Source: Synergistales bacterium
GTDB lineage: Bacteria > Synergistota > Synergistia > Synergistales > 79-D21
NCBI GenBank assembly: GCA_015657435.1
Contig: JADLKH010000001.1
Coordinates: 296,955-304,260, forward strand
DNA length: 7,306 bases
Reading direction: 5' to 3'
The position numbers were made by a program, and so were the translations under genes. The notes under the pieces were generated by a model that saw only the letters and a program-made list of their open reading frames with translations, was not told the origin of the DNA and ran no database searches. This document shows positions 6,573 through 7,306 of this stretch, piece by piece (position 1 is the first letter of the stretch; each line of letters starts with the position of its first letter).

Positions 6573-7306
6573 CTACCGGTCAATCAAAAGCCGCAGGTTG
6601 CGCCCAAGGACAGGGATGTAATCGCCAAGCCCCACACGATCGAGCCGACGGGAAATCGAAACCGGAAGGGAGGAGGCCTCGGCTTGGGAGAGAAGGATCG
6701 CCGTTTCGCTCTCCGAAAAAGTATCCCAGGTCTCGATCCTTGCAAGGACGGGACGGTCCACCGGGCAGACTGACTGGCAACGCATGCAGCCGACGAGGGC
6801 GTTCGACCATCGGGGATCGATCCATCCGGGCAGAGGTTGCGGGTCTTCGTTGTGAAAGGTCAGGCATCGTTCCCCCCTGACGATGAAGCGGTCATTCACG
6901 ATGCAGCCTGTGGGACAGTGCTCCAGGCAGGCCCTGCAATCCGTACAGGCCTTCATCAGGACAGGATCTCTCCATGATGCCCCCCCACAGGGCAGATCCG
7001 AGTAAAAGGCCGCCAGCCTGTGGAAACTCCCGTTTTCCTTTGTGAAGAGGATATTGTTCCTGCCGTACTCCCCGAGACCGCATCGGGCGGCGGCAAGCTT
7101 GAAAGGAATCCTCGCCTTCATGGCCCGGAAACCATCGGGACCAAGAATCCGGCGCAGAGATCCGGCGACCGATTCATCCTGGTTTTCCCTGTACTGGGGG
7201 GGAACGATGGCCCAGGTCGATCCCCGGTCATGCCTGAAGCGGAACCGACCGATCGGCTGGGCCATCGACACCAGGATCACCGATAAAGCCCAACCCGGAA
7301 CCTCGG
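6573..7306 (-). CDS. QueG-like double [4Fe-4S] cluster protein, N-terminus outside window
   Basis: C-terminal part of an iron-sulfur protein resembling epoxyqueuosine reductase (QueG) relatives. The frame is open to the right edge, and the residues before GTG 7280 (EVPGWALS) read as a continuous SVILVSMAQP strand, so the 5' end is missing; about 244 codons are present against roughly 350 in QueG. Counted from GTG 7280: ARCGLGEYGRNNILFT (65-80), matching the AGLG-GKN stretch of QueG; then CTDCRACLEHCPTGC (112-126) and CMRCQSVCP (165-173), the cysteine spacing of two ferredoxin-like [4Fe-4S] clusters, with Cys139 between. The C-terminal HEAT-like tail of true QueG is absent; instead it ends in an RRLDRVGLGDYIPVLGRNL-type tail after the cluster domain. 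It is best called QueG-like: a cobalamin- or other cofactor-dependent reductase is possible but the binding region lies outside the window. The function is not known. It lies 83 bases upstream of the CoA-transferase stop-to-start gap on the same strand. Confidence 0.82.
   Translation of the reverse strand, partial: EVPGWALSVILVSMAQPIGRFRFRHDRGSTWAIVPPQYRENQDESVAGSLRRILGPDGFRAMKARIPFKLAAARCGLGEYGRNNILFTKENGSFHRLAAFYSDLPCGGASWRDPVLMKACTDCRACLEHCPTGCIVNDRFIVRGERCLTFHNEDPQPLPGWIDPRWSNALVGCMRCQSVCPVDRPVLARIETWDTFSESETAILLSQAEASSLPVSISRRLDRVGLGDYIPVLGRNLRLLIDR

Overview
The window is GC-rich, coding-dense bacterial DNA with short intergenic gaps. It carries six protein genes, two of them cut by the window edges. 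I see no mobile element, tRNA, rRNA or CRISPR. The gene set fits an anaerobe with a PPi- and CoA-thioester-based energy economy: a phosphofructokinase with PPi-type residues, a family I acyl-CoA:acetate-type CoA-transferase, a radical SAM protein and an iron-sulfur protein of the QueG-like type. The style resembles Desulfobacterota/Syntrophia, but that placement is an inference from gene content and not a database result.

Layout. (1) Bases 2-2739, plus strand: a trehalose module. It holds trehalose-6-phosphate synthase (OtsA, GT20, open at the left edge) followed, with a 10-base overlap, by a TreT-like trehalose glycosyltransferring synthase (GT4). (2) Bases 2749-3579, minus strand: an SPL-like radical SAM protein of unknown substrate, converging on treT with only 9 bases between the stop codons. 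(3) Bases 3580-3797: a divergent intergenic region with an AT-rich island, the likely promoter zone for the gene on its right. (4) Bases 3798-5066, plus strand: a PfkA-family phosphofructokinase predicted to use pyrophosphate. (5) Bases 5072-5116: a perfect 16-bp hairpin between two convergent genes. (6) Bases 5140-6480, minus strand: the CoA-transferase. Upstream it has a consensus -10 box and an inverted repeat that covers both the predicted transcription start and the Shine-Dalgarno sequence. (7) Bases 6573 to the right edge, minus strand: the C-terminal part of a double [4Fe-4S] cluster protein related to epoxyqueuosine reductase.

How they may work together. OtsA condenses a nucleotide-sugar glucose with glucose-6-phosphate. 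TreT joins (or, in reverse, splits) NDP-glucose and free glucose. Together they would link trehalose, an osmolyte or reserve sugar, to the hexose-phosphate pool. The PPi-type phosphofructokinase acts reversibly on that pool at fructose-6-phosphate/fructose-1,6-bisphosphate. The CoA-transferase would recover or activate short-chain acids by exchange with acetyl-CoA. Only the otsA-treT pair is clearly an operon; the other links are metabolic inference. Nothing in the window looks like a wholly new system. The points most worth checking are the doubled trehalose route, the PPi signature of the kinase, and the palindrome at the CoA-transferase start.
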